From Stutzerimonas sp. S1 (GTDB lineage Bacteria; Pseudomonadota; Gammaproteobacteria; Pseudomonadales; Pseudomonadaceae), in NCBI RefSeq assembly GCF_025966695.1, contig NZ_JAOEIY010000007.1, positions 76,918-140,917 of the forward strand: a stretch of 64,000 bases of DNA. The letters are read 5' to 3'. The notes under the pieces were generated by a model. The model saw only the letters and a list, made by a program, of their open reading frames with translations, did not search any database and was not told the origin of the DNA. Within the stretch, counting starts at the first letter, position 1. Every line of letters starts with the position of its first letter. The translations under genes and the position numbers were made by a program. Positions 17,466-24,221 of this stretch are shown piece after piece.

Positions 17466-18187
17466 GTGATAGCTCCAGTGTTGAGTCCCAGCGCTGTTGC
17501 CAGCGAGAGCCTCGTGTGCCTCTCCGGGATATGGTAGTCGATCTTATCGACACCAGCTTTGTAGAGGCGGTTCGAATTGTCGATGTGCTTCAACAATAGG
17601 TCGACGTGAACGTCCTTACCGAACTTTAGCTTAAGAGCGTTCACCACGTCACGCGCAGCAAAGTACTGTTCGACGAAATGCTCAGGGAGAATGCGCCTTC
17701 CCTCTGCTGCTTCCCTTGCCTGTACGAACTGCCAGGCCAGCATAGGGTCTTGATAGACATACAGAATTTGAACGAACCTGCCTCGCCCAAGCGATCGCTG
17801 GACGTTAGAAGTGGCTTTGTCGAGGCTCGACAGAGTGCCGTCGAGTAAAAAGGACTGCCGGTTCTCCAAAGCCATATCAACAATTTTCTCGACCAGGATG
17901 GACGCAGGGTATTGGAAGAGCCACGCGTTGGTTCCATCGTAGCCCGCGAACCGTTCTCGCAACTCATCTGCATCGATTCTGAGAATCGGAGTATCACTAA
18001 AAAGGCTCAGCAGTTCGATAGATGCCTCGGTCTTGCCTGCGCCTGGTGAGCCTGCCATGAACACCGATACAGGCTCCGATTCAGGCGGGAACCGCTTTTT
18101 GCAAGCAAGCTCACGGGCGATCGGCTTCTTGTGTGCTTTCGCGAATCGGATTGCCTGCTCATGCAGAATTTGCTCGGCGGGGGTCAT
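17462..18187 (-). CDS. Zeta-toxin family nucleotide kinase
   Basis: A 241-residue P-loop protein. Walker A GSPGAGKT is at 46-53. The DADELRERFAGYDG stretch (about 72-86) holds the substrate-site acidic residue of zeta toxins, FLLDGTLSS is the Walker-B-like strand, and the region QAREAAEGRRI forms the lid arginines. Zeta/PezT enzymes phosphorylate UDP-N-acetylglucosamine and stop wall synthesis; phage and Gram-negative homologues may use other substrates. No epsilon antitoxin is visible. The only coupled gene is the 53-residue ORF downstream. Confidence 0.85.
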   Translation of the reverse strand: MTPAEQILHEQAIRFAKAHKKPIARELACKKRFPPESEPVSVFMAGSPGAGKTEASIELLSLFSDTPILRIDADELRERFAGYDGTNAWLFQYPASILVEKIVDMALENRQSFLLDGTLSSLDKATSNVQRSLGRGRFVQILYVYQDPMLAWQFVQAREAAEGRRILPEHFVEQYFAARDVVNALKLKFGKDVHVDLLLKHIDNSNRLYKAGVDKIDYHIPERHTRLSLATALGLNTGAIT

Positions 18188-18326
18188 TACTGCCTCGTAT
18201 CTATCAGAGAGCTACGGTTAAGCAGCCGAGGGAGCCGCCATCCTCAATTGAATTATTCAGCAGTTCGTATTTCCCAGCGAAGGTGGCGGCAGATTGCCAA
18301 CGCAGGGCTGGAGGGCAAACGGACGT

Positions 18327-18533
18327 TCATGCTTCCTCCAGCTCGCTCCGCAGAATCTGCAGATCTAGTGGGGCTTCGATCGCGATTTGCGCCTTGCCGC
18401 CCTTGATCTCTTTAACCGTAACGGTGATGCCGTCCAGCAACAGCTCAGCGAGGAGATCCTCGGCATTCGTGCCTGGCTGGACGCGCAGGGTGATTTTTTC
18501 GCCTTGTCGGCGGGTTAGCACCAGATAACTCAT
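18327..18533 (-). CDS. CsrA/RsmA-family RNA-binding regulator on the element
   Basis: A 68-residue protein. The CsrA start is kept as YLVLTRRQGEKITL. An insertion-like stretch (PGTNAEDLLAELL, about 19-31) lengthens the loop before strand two. Then come DGITVTVKEIKGGKAQIAI, EAPLDLQILRSEL and an acidic end. Canonical CsrA has Leu4 and Arg44 as key RNA contacts; the equivalent of Arg44 is Gln or Ala-Gln here (GKAQIAI), so RNA specificity may differ. Host RsmA represses and activates many mRNAs; an element-borne copy could reset host metabolism, motility or biofilm state. Stop overlaps a 25-codon ORF that I do not count as a gene. Confidence 0.85.
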   Translation of the reverse strand: MSYLVLTRRQGEKITLRVQPGTNAEDLLAELLLDGITVTVKEIKGGKAQIAIEAPLDLQILRSELEEA

Positions 18534-18631
18534 GATTTAGCATCCTTGCGTGTACAAGTTTCCGGCAGGGCCTTCGTTTAGGTCGCTGCAGGCTAGACCG
18601 TTGCCGATGACAGTTGGTTAGCAACCATCAA

Positions 18632-18937
18632 TCAAAAACGCCTCCCGCCCGTTGAAGCTAGATAGAGCGAGTCGACGTACGGGAGGCGGGCTAGAACGGT
18701 CCCGTTGCTTGCCACTGCGCCAAGCACCATACCGCGGCAAAGGAGATTTACCCCGCCCTGGATACGCTCACACATAGCATCCGGACTGTCTATGAACTGC
18801 GTCTTGTTGAGGCGCAGCATGATGATCGTCCTCCCTTCGGGCACTGCGCCGATGGGGGGAATGCAGAAAATGGTCAGTTGCGTGTAGGCCAGCACAGAGA
18901 CAACGACAACCGCGATGAGAGCCGAGAGCTTCTTCAT
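18632..18937 (-). CDS. Small exported protein, unknown
   Basis: A 101-residue protein with an N-terminal hydrophobic segment (KKLSALIAVVVVSVLAYTQL) that may be a signal anchor. The rest has four cysteines and a VPEGRTIIMLRLNKTQF strand. It starts 3 bp before the stop-side end of the VasI-like gene upstream, so the two form an operon. No family recognised. Confidence 0.6.
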   Translation of the reverse strand: MKKLSALIAVVVVSVLAYTQLTIFCIPPIGAVPEGRTIIMLRLNKTQFIDSPDAMCERIQGGVNLLCRGMVLGAVASNGTVLARLPYVDSLYLASTGGRRF

Positions 18938-18940
18938 TGA

Positions 18941-19537
18941 TCACCAGCTACAGCTTTGACGAATGTCTTTCAACGCCTCTCCGGCGCCGCTGATATCGAA
19001 TACGGCTGTCACTGGGCTTTCTCCGTAGGGGGTTACATTCGCGATGAAGCTCTCGCCCTCAGCCATTTGCTTGAGTGCAGTAACCGGTGCCCGCATGAAG
19101 GCCGATTTGTGGTCAGTAGATACATCCCAAGTTGACGAGACGGCCTTGTTTTTGTCGATGCGGTGAGTGACGGTTGTCCCGTCCATACCGAGGAATGACT
19201 GCCAGTTGATGTACATCTCGGTCTCGTTTGCTTTGCAGCGAACTACAAGGTCGATGGTTTCGCCGAACCGGCCGATCCCGCGATCCGCGTCCAAGAACGC
19301 CAGATGTACAGATTGGTCAGTTAAAGGGTCGGTGTTCGTGGCGGTAGTCCACTTGCCTTTACCAGCGGAAGGCGTGACGACCGTCTTTGGTGCTAGATCG
19401 TGCCTGTCGGCCATCTGATCGAAACAGGCAAGTCGCGCAACGGTGTCTTTTTTGGCGGCGCATAGTGCGACCTCCTTGTCTTCTACCGCCATTGCTGCGA
19501 GCGGGAGGGCAAGTGCCATTAAGAGCGCTTTCTTCAT
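18941..19537 (-). CDS. VasI-like secreted protein
   Basis: A 198-residue protein with a signal peptide (MKKALLMALALPLAAMA). The mature part starts EDKEVALCAAKKDTVARLACFD, the cysteine-bearing pattern of the VasI (type VI secretion-associated) family, and ends in a beta-rich domain (CKANETEMYINWQSF, FDISGAGEAL). I chose ATG 19537 because AAGGAAG precedes it and a signal peptide follows; the longer reading from 19624 lacks both. No T6SS gene is nearby. Phage-borne VasI-like proteins are known, with unclear function. Confidence 0.72.
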   Translation of the reverse strand: MKKALLMALALPLAAMAVEDKEVALCAAKKDTVARLACFDQMADRHDLAPKTVVTPSAGKGKWTTATNTDPLTDQSVHLAFLDADRGIGRFGETIDLVVRCKANETEMYINWQSFLGMDGTTVTHRIDKNKAVSSTWDVSTDHKSAFMRAPVTALKQMAEGESFIANVTPYGESPVTAVFDISGAGEALKDIRQSCSW

Positions 19538-20113
19538 CGTGCTTCCTTGCGTTGTAGTATTTGTATGCCTGATAGCCGCTGCACGAGTACGGTAATCACT
19601 GCAGGGCTTGCTTCGGCTAGTCATCGATATCGTGCGGATGCGAAAGATGATGTAAAAATGCCATTACGGCAATAGGGTCTTTAGAGACAAGGAGTCGCGG
19701 CGAGCGACTGCGCAATCCTCCAGTCGGTCGGGCGCCAGATCGGCGTCTGGCTGTAACGGCGAAGTGTGATGCTGCCCCAGAAGTACAAGTGAACTGGAGA
19801 TACATCTAAATCCCTCACATTCGATGGGATAGCCGTCCTGTGCGATAGCCCCGATTGGAGCCATCACCAACGGTTGTCAGGCTGGCGCGGATCTTCTGAT
19901 GAAAGTTGTCGGCCGAATCAGCGCGCGTGACGGTAGAGTCACGGTTCGGCTCGACCGCATCCTGGCCAAGACTGTGTAGTCGATAAAGTGTGAGCTGATG
20001 AGCCAGCGCTATATGCCAAGGTGCGATGAGCTAGAGGTGCTGCGCCAGAGACACACAGAAATCGATAGCGGACTGAAGAATTTAACAGTCATGACGGAGC
20101 AAAAGGAGTTGCG
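19538..20113. other. Gap with umuC remnant, otherwise no gene
   Basis: 576 bp without an intact gene. ORFs at 19617-19870 lack ribosome-binding sites and resemblance to anything. The right part is the decayed umuC end at 19887-20045. CAAAAGGAG at 20100 belongs to the next gene. Confidence 0.5.
19887..20045 (+). pseudogene. umuC: Decayed 3' end of a second umuC
   Basis: By eye it aligns with the end of the intact umuC (about 17060-17220): shared words include CTGATG-AAGTTGTCG, GTCACGGTTCGGCTCG, GATGAGCCAGCG and GATGAGCT. Stops and small indels break the frame. The rest of the gene is absent. So the element once held two umuC copies, or a recombination duplicated the end. Confidence 0.8.
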
Positions 20114-20596
20114 ATGAAAGCCTACCTGTTCGGATTACTGCTGCCTCTAGCGGCTCATGCAGAAATCTACAAATGTACTGGTCCGGACGGGAAGCTCAAC
20201 CTGACCGACAGGCCCTGCGGGAAAGGGGAAAGCGCTGAAATTGTGGATATTCCGCCGCCGCCAGAGTCGCCGTATGAGCGGAAGATGCGTGAGGGCAGGG
20301 AATCGATAGCTCGGTCAAACGCCCGGATAGCTGAGCTTGAGGAGCGGGCACGCCAGCGGCGCATTGCTCAAGCATCGCGGTATTGGGGCCGCACGCTTCG
20401 GGAAGGCTTATCACTTGGGATGACTTCGGATGAAGTTCTGGCTCTGGACGCCTGGGGGTTTCCAGACGACAAGAACACAACGGAATCGAAGATGCTTGTG
20501 CGCGAGCAGTGGATATACAGGACCGACATCGATAACGAGCACGAGCGGATGTACCTGTATTTCCATAACGGTAGATTGGTCACCATTCAAGATTAA
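20114..20596 (+). CDS. DUF4124 domain secreted protein
   Basis: A 160-residue protein with a signal peptide of about 16 residues (MKAYLFGLLLPLAAHA). The DUF4124 core follows (EIYKCTGPDGKLNLTDRPCG), then a Pro hinge, a charged helix (about 55-90) and a C-terminal SmpA/OmlA-like part (LGMTSDEVLALDAWG). AAAAGGAGTTGCG precedes ATG, an ideal site. Same plan as the chromosomal protein at 272, with clearly different sequence. The function is unknown. It lies between the umuC remnant and the inverted-repeat array. Confidence 0.8.
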   Translation: MKAYLFGLLLPLAAHAEIYKCTGPDGKLNLTDRPCGKGESAEIVDIPPPPESPYERKMREGRESIARSNARIAELEERARQRRIAQASRYWGRTLREGLSLGMTSDEVLALDAWGFPDDKNTTESKMLVREQWIYRTDIDNEHERMYLYFHNGRLVTIQD

Positions 20597-20650
20597 TTGC
20601 CAATTCGCGAGGGCGGCCAGACACCAAATTCGGCGTTTGGCTGTAGCGGT

Positions 20651-21326
20651 AGATGTGGCTCGGAATCACATCTAAAGGTGACGCAATCCCACATTTAAAG
20701 CCCTCGGATTTGAGGGTTTTAGCCGGTGCTGGTGGGCCTGCCGTACATACCCGTAAATCCGGGAATCTACCGGAATTGGCTAGGGGCAACCCGGCCGCGG
20801 TAAATACCCCGAATCAGGGGGATTTGATCGCCCCCAATTCGGGGCGGAAACCGGCTTTGCCACCAATGGTGGGAAAGTGGATGGCGCAGATCTGATCCAT
20901 CCACCGACGGTGGGCGAGTGAGACATTTTGGTCTCACTGAGACGGTTCGGTCTCAGTGAGATATCCCCAGAAGTGGGGATATCCCCCTGCCTTGATAGCG
21001 GGAAACCCTCTAACTTGATCGAGTGAAACCGCCGATCTGGTCCGAGTCGGACAGGTTGGTCTGTCTCGCGTGTCGAAAACGACACAGTGTGTTGATTCCT
21101 ACACGGTGGCGCGGTGGTGCTGGGTAGGTCCATCGGAAAAGTCCCAGAGTTGCCAGTAGTGCAAACATCTGGTGTCCCGGTTATTAGCCTTACGATGCGT
21201 CGTCGAAACTACCAGTTTTGGTAGTTTCGCCTGATATTGGTAGGGAGCCCCACCGTGGCGCTTTCGCCACTCTTGAAACCCATCGATAACCCAGCCGGTT
21301 AGGGTTGGGTTTCAACGGGCGTTGAA
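20651..21326. repeat. Array of about 15 short inverted repeats of differing sequence
   Basis: A 676-bp stretch with almost no coding evidence, made of back-to-back short palindromes. Clear units: AGATGTG/CACATCT (20651-20673); CGCCCC/GGGGCG (20829-20846); CCACC/GGTGG twice (20860-20872, 20901-20913); AGTGAGAC/GTCTCACT (20917-20938); 12-bp arms 20932-20943/20950-20961; GATATCCCCA/TGGGGATATC (20960-20983); GTCCGA/TCGGAC (21040-21052); GACAG/CTGTC (21050-21065); GTGTCG/CGACAC (21070-21085); CGAAACTACCA/TGGTAGTTTCG (21204-21229); GTGGCG/CGCCAC (21255-21270); TTGAAACCCA/TGGGTTTCAA (21273-21315); TTCAAC/GTTGAA (21311-21326). Loops are mostly 3-6 nt. Apart from the two CCACC units, the arms do not share sequence. 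Confidence 0.85.
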
Positions 21327-21341
21327 CAGGTGTTGAACTGA

Positions 21342-21776
21342 CGTTGCCGAAGCCGGCAGCTTTTGCAGCTAGGTCGCGGGTATCGCCTTTCGGCAATTCC
21401 GGAAAATTTTCCGGGATTGAGTCTTTCAGATTCGGATTACCTACGCGGCCTTGCAGCTCCTGCTCGATAGCCTCGCCAATCGCAACGCGCTCGGAATGGG
21501 TGATGTGCCGGTCACTTCCAGAAGGTCATCGCCCAGGGCTTCGGCGCGGGAGACGTGGCGGTTGATGTCCTGCTTCGACTGGCCGGTGGCTTCGGCAGTG
21601 TCGGCGGCGAACTGCTTCTGGTTCTGCGGGCGGTCCTTGTGCTCTGTTGCTTTTTGGGTGGAACAAGTTGTTCCACCCAGAGAAGGATTCCGAATCTCCC
21701 AGATTTCTTTCCGGCGCTTGATCGCATAGGCGCGCTGAACGCTTGGTGCACGAAACGTGCTCAGTTCTGAGCGCAT
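21342..21776 (-). pseudogene. ParB-like gene remnant, frameshifted and truncated
   Basis: Two fragments in different frames. The first (from 21776) reads AIKRRKEIWE ... FAADTAEATGQSK ... NRHVSRAEALGDDLLEVTGTS, the C-terminal part of a prophage/ICE ParB-domain family that normally continues LDKGVELDAL; the ParB nuclease-like N-terminus is missing. The second, in another frame from about 21527 on, reads HSERVAIGEAIEQEL ... ELPKGDTRDLAAKAAGFGN, typical of another ParB-like phage protein, and homology ends exactly where the inverted-repeat array begins. Family calls are from memory. Confidence 0.65.
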
Positions 21777-21777
21777 T

Positions 21778-21800
21778 AAAAACCCCGCTCGGTGGCGGGG
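21778..21800 (-). terminator. Terminator after the 21810 gene
   Basis: On the minus strand CCCCGCC-ACCGA-GCGGGG followed by TTTTTAA; 10 bp after the stop of the 70-residue protein. Confidence 0.8.
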
Positions 21801-21809
21801 TCTGGTGGG

Positions 21810-22022
21810 TCAGTGGAAGCGCCTGGTGTCGAGTATCGCCAGATCCTCGTCGCTGAGCACGCCGGCAGCGAACAGGCCTTGCAGGAATCCCGACAGCATC
21901 TTGGTATCCAGCTCGCCCCGGTCGGCGTCGGCCTGGTACATCTCCAACGCGGCGACCGCTCCGTCACAGTGGATGACCATTGGCGCGATCTTGGCGAACA
22001 GTGAGAGCTCTCCCGGCTTCAT
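21810..22022 (-). CDS. Small acidic helical protein, unknown
   Basis: A 70-residue acidic protein (MVIHCDGAVAALEMYQADAD, FLQGLFAAGVLSDEDLAIL), fully helical by appearance. ATGA overlap with the upstream gene; a terminator follows. No family recognised; typical of small phage early genes. Confidence 0.6.
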   Translation of the reverse strand: MKPGELSLFAKIAPMVIHCDGAVAALEMYQADADRGELDTKMLSGFLQGLFAAGVLSDEDLAILDTRRFH

Positions 22023-22228
22023 GGTTCGTAGCGCTCCAGCAGCTTGCCCAAGCGCTTGGCGATCCCGTCCAGGGCAATGGCCCCGCTTGGAGCGATCTCG
22101 CCATCACGAAGCTGGCAGAGGTCGGAGAAGATGCCGAGCAGCATCGCCTGGCCGAATGCGTCGATGTGCGCCCCTTGGTCGTCGGCCACGATTCCGCGGT
22201 CAGGGTCGATATGAACGATGTTGGTCAT
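22019..22228 (-). CDS. Small acidic protein, unknown
   Basis: A 69-residue protein (TNIVHIDPDRGIVADDQGAH, then a helix AFGQAMLLGIFSDLCQL and LDGIAKRLGKLLERYEP). ATG 22228 is chosen because GAGGAGCG precedes it; the longer reading from 22351 would run through the iteron-like repeats. Coupled to the 21810 gene. No family recognised. Confidence 0.6.
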   Translation of the reverse strand: MTNIVHIDPDRGIVADDQGAHIDAFGQAMLLGIFSDLCQLRDGEIAPSGAIALDGIAKRLGKLLERYEP

Positions 22229-22298
22229 GCGTGACGCTCCTCGTTTGTAGCCACTTGCTGCCCTGAATATCAGTAGATACCTGGCAGAATCTAAAAGG

Positions 22299-22452
22299 GT
22301 GTTCACTTTCTGAACACGTAGAACAGCGATTACGGTTCGGTTTCTGGACACGTAGGCGATAACGCCAAACCGAACCGGATAAACCCGAACGAACAGAATT
22401 CGCTACGTGTTCACTATCTGAACCGGTACGTGTTCATTTTCTGAACAGGAAG
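22299..22452. repeat. Iteron-like repeats at the 3' end of the winged-helix gene
   Basis: Four related units of about 23 bp: GTGTTCACTTTCTGAACACG (22299), GGTTCGGTTTCTGGACACGT (22334), GTGTTCACTATCTGAACCGG (22407) and GTGTTCATTTTCTGAACAGG (22430). Each is itself an inverted repeat GTTCA-N5-TGAAC; the last two are exactly 23 bp apart. The 22333-22377 part also forms an 11-bp stem CGGTTCGGTTT/AAACCGAACCG round a GGCG-ATAA-CGCC hairpin. The layout resembles origin iterons within or beside a phage initiator gene. Confidence 0.8.
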
Positions 22453-22858
22453 AAATCGAATTGAGCAGTGTCGGCAAAGGGCGCAGCGGTGCTCTAGTCG
22501 GGCCTACCTCAAGGTCTTTGCCGGGGCACTCGTTTACCGGAAGCCAGGACAGTGCGTAGAGCGCGCAGCGGGCGCCGTGCTTGTTGAACAGACTGCTACG
22601 AGTCTGAGTGATCCAGCCTGCCGACTCGAGATCGCTGAGCGCCTTCTGTAGCGTCGACGGTGAGCCGATCCCCCATTCCCTAGCCATCGTGCGCGTGGCT
22701 GACAGATCGCCGTTGTTGCCCCCGTTGTACTGAGACATCAGCTCTTGCAGCACCACGCGGGCAACGAAGCTCAATGCTCGATGCCCGGGCGATTGAACAA
22801 GGCGCCGCTCCAGCCGGAAGAAAGGTGGCCCCGATTTGGGCTTTGATTTGCCTGCCAT
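22403..22858 (-). CDS. Winged-helix phage replication-type protein
   Basis: A 151-residue protein. Start MAGKSKPKSGPPFFRLERRLVQSP, then a winged helix (about 28-100: FVARVVLQELMSQYNGGNNGDLSATRTMAREWGIGSPS is too long to repeat, but holds a DnaD/HTH-like initiator pattern with LQKALSDLESAGWI as the recognition/wing part). The last 15 residues (SENEHVPVQIVNT) are encoded by two of the iteron-like repeats. ATG 22858 is preferred to the TTG at 22873. In lambda, origin iterons lie inside gene O; a similar self-contained origin here is an inference. Confidence 0.65.
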   Translation of the reverse strand: MAGKSKPKSGPPFFRLERRLVQSPGHRALSFVARVVLQELMSQYNGGNNGDLSATRTMAREWGIGSPSTLQKALSDLESAGWITQTRSSLFNKHGARCALYALSWLPVNECPGKDLEVGPTRAPLRPLPTLLNSISSCSENEHVPVQIVNT

Positions 22859-22912
22859 ATCGAACTCGCGCAATGGCTGGCAGGGCAGGGCGCCCCGCCA
22901 GCGTTATGGCCG

Positions 22913-23152
22913 CTAGGCCGCTGCTTCCTGCATCAGGACGTATTGCCCCACACGGTGCGGCGGTCTGCCCGGCTCGGTGGCCTGATAGGCCCATTGCGTG
23001 CGGATATCAAAGCCACGCCGACGCAGACGGCGAACCGTTGACGGCGGGTGGACGATATCCAGGTCGTTGGCGGCCTCGATGGTCGTCACTGGATGAATCC
23101 TCAGTGCTTCCAACAGTCGGCGGTCTTGCTCGGTTGCGGAGTGTGATGGCAT
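22913..23152 (-). CDS. Small winged-helix DNA-binding protein
   Basis: A 79-residue protein matching the HTH_39 pattern: RRLLEALRIHPVTTIEAAND, LDIVHPPSTVRRLRRRG, then a wing and HRVGQYVL. Phage proteins of this type sit beside replication genes. It ends 54 bp before the initiator-type gene. A control role is inferred. Confidence 0.72.
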   Translation of the reverse strand: MPSHSATEQDRRLLEALRIHPVTTIEAANDLDIVHPPSTVRRLRRRGFDIRTQWAYQATEPGRPPHRVGQYVLMQEAAA

Positions 23153-23238
23153 AGTTCAGTCCTCACTTGGTGCAGTCCAATGTGTTTGCCCTTGGCGGTG
23201 TTGCAGCACCGCTTCGGGTTTCCGCTCTGCTTCCTTTC

Positions 23239-23484
23239 TCATGTCCATTCGTCCCTGTCCGGGGCGGCGTAGCCCCATGCTTCGTTGGCGGCCGCGTAGA
23301 TCATCGAGCCCAGGGCGGCCACCGCATACGCGAGGCTGCTCCGGTCGTCGTCGCTTAGGTGATGCTCCGATTCGTCGGCGCCCAATAGCCGGCCGATGCC
23401 TTCCAGCCCTTTGCCGGCGTTCGTCAGCACCGCGGTGTTGCGCTGGATCATCTCGAACGCCTCGCGATCAGTGATGCGGCTCAT
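23239..23484 (-). CDS. Small protein, unknown
   Basis: An 81-residue acidic helical protein (SRITDREAFEMIQRNTAVLT, then LGADESEHHLSDDDRSSLAY, VAALGSMIYAAANEAWGYAA). ATG 23484 overlaps the upstream stop as ATGA. It is part of a four-gene chain in which each start overlaps the previous stop. No family recognised. Confidence 0.6.
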   Translation of the reverse strand: MSRITDREAFEMIQRNTAVLTNAGKGLEGIGRLLGADESEHHLSDDDRSSLAYAVAALGSMIYAAANEAWGYAAPDRDEWT

Positions 23485-23720
23485 TGCAGCCCCTCCACGC
23501 GCTTGATGCGCTCGGCTTCGGTGTCCATGTAGTTGTTCAGATCGTCGGCCAGGTACTGCGCAAGGTTGGCGAGGTCCAGCGCATCGCGGCCGTTCTTGTG
23601 CTTGCAGTTGAGCTGGATCGCTCGTGCTATCGAGCCAAGCCATTTGCCGTGCTCGCGCGCATAGGTCGCCAGGTCATAGGCGTCGAGTGCGTCCACCTTT
23701 TCGATTACTGCTGTATTCAC
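23481..23720 (-). CDS. Small protein, unknown
   Basis: A 79-residue helical protein (LATYAREHGKWLGSIARAIQ, LDLANLAQYLADDLNNYMDT). GTG start overlaps the upstream stop as GTGA. No family recognised. Confidence 0.6.
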   Translation of the reverse strand: MNTAVIEKVDALDAYDLATYAREHGKWLGSIARAIQLNCKHKNGRDALDLANLAQYLADDLNNYMDTEAERIKRVEGLQ

Positions 23721-23872
23721 TTCGCTAGCTCCAGTCGAGAGGCGCCAAGGTGGCGCAGGTATTCGAGGTCAATCAGTCGGGTGTTGGTTGGCAGTGCCAG
23801 CCACCCAATGACTTTGCCGCTGCGGTCGATTAGATGGAAGGCCCGTTCCAGGGCCTCAAAACGGGCGTTCAC
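23717..23872 (-). CDS. 51-residue protein, unknown
   Basis: Reads MNARFEALERAFHLIDRSG ... LPTNTRLIDLEYLRHLGA, 51 residues. GTG start overlaps the stop of the HTH gene upstream (GTGA), and its own stop overlaps the next GTG the same way. It is missed by a 60-codon cut-off, but the chain of overlaps makes it very likely real. The layout (helix, short beta hairpin, helix) recalls no known family. Confidence 0.65.
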   Translation of the reverse strand: MNARFEALERAFHLIDRSGKVIGWLALPTNTRLIDLEYLRHLGASRLELAK

Positions 23873-24069
23873 CGAGCGTTCTCCTTTGCCATACGGTTCA
23901 GCCAGGCGCGCAGTTCCTCGACGAGGATCAGGCGGCGCTTGCCAGCCTTGAACGACACGAGGTCGCCGCGGGCAATGGCTTCGTAAACAGCGGAACGGGT
24001 GGTGCCGGATGCGCGCGCAGCCTCTTCAGGGCCGACGGCGAGGGGTTGCAGCGTTGCGAGTTGGGTCAT
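23869..24069 (-). CDS. AlpA/excisionase-type HTH protein
   Basis: A 66-residue protein with a MerR-like HTH_17 fold: AVGPEEAARASGTTRSAVYE, AIARGDLVSFKAGKRRLILV, EELRAWLNRM. Members act as excisionases or as AlpA-type activators of integrase. ATG 24069 with GGAG 8 bp upstream. First gene of the leftward chain, divergent from the 24222 gene. Confidence 0.75.
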   Translation of the reverse strand: MTQLATLQPLAVGPEEAARASGTTRSAVYEAIARGDLVSFKAGKRRLILVEELRAWLNRMAKENAR

Positions 24070-24121
24070 GGTCTTCTCCATCTGGCTTACAAAAGGAGCC
24101 AGTGGACAAATCCTAAATCTG

Positions 24122-24136
24122 GACGTGCTGCACGTC
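24122..24136. promoter_or_regulatory. Palindromic operator candidate
   Basis: GACGTGC-T-GCACGTC, a perfect 7-bp inverted repeat in the 152-bp divergent promoter between the HTH gene (24069) and the ribbon-helix-helix-like gene (24222). Either product could bind it. Confidence 0.6.
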
Positions 24137-24221
24137 AACTGCATTACATAAACTCAACAGGACGCATAGACACCAATTCGACTGGCGACTAGTATCCGTT
24201 CGCATCAAGAGGAGAGGACTG

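Noticed and set aside
18253-18329. 25-codon ORF overlapping the csrA-like stop (ATGA)
   Set aside because: Very short, no recognisable sequence and no other support, so not listed as a gene.
19617-19870. Minus-strand ORFs between the VasI-like gene and the umuC remnant
   Set aside because: No start signals, no resemblance to any family, and they overlap each other in two frames.
20780-21133. 117-codon minus-strand frame within the inverted-repeat array
   Set aside because: No ribosome-binding site, and its codons simply translate the palindromes. I treat the region as non-coding, though a decayed coding origin is possible.
20651-21326. CRISPR array
   Set aside because: Units do not repeat each other and there are no regular spacers or cas genes.
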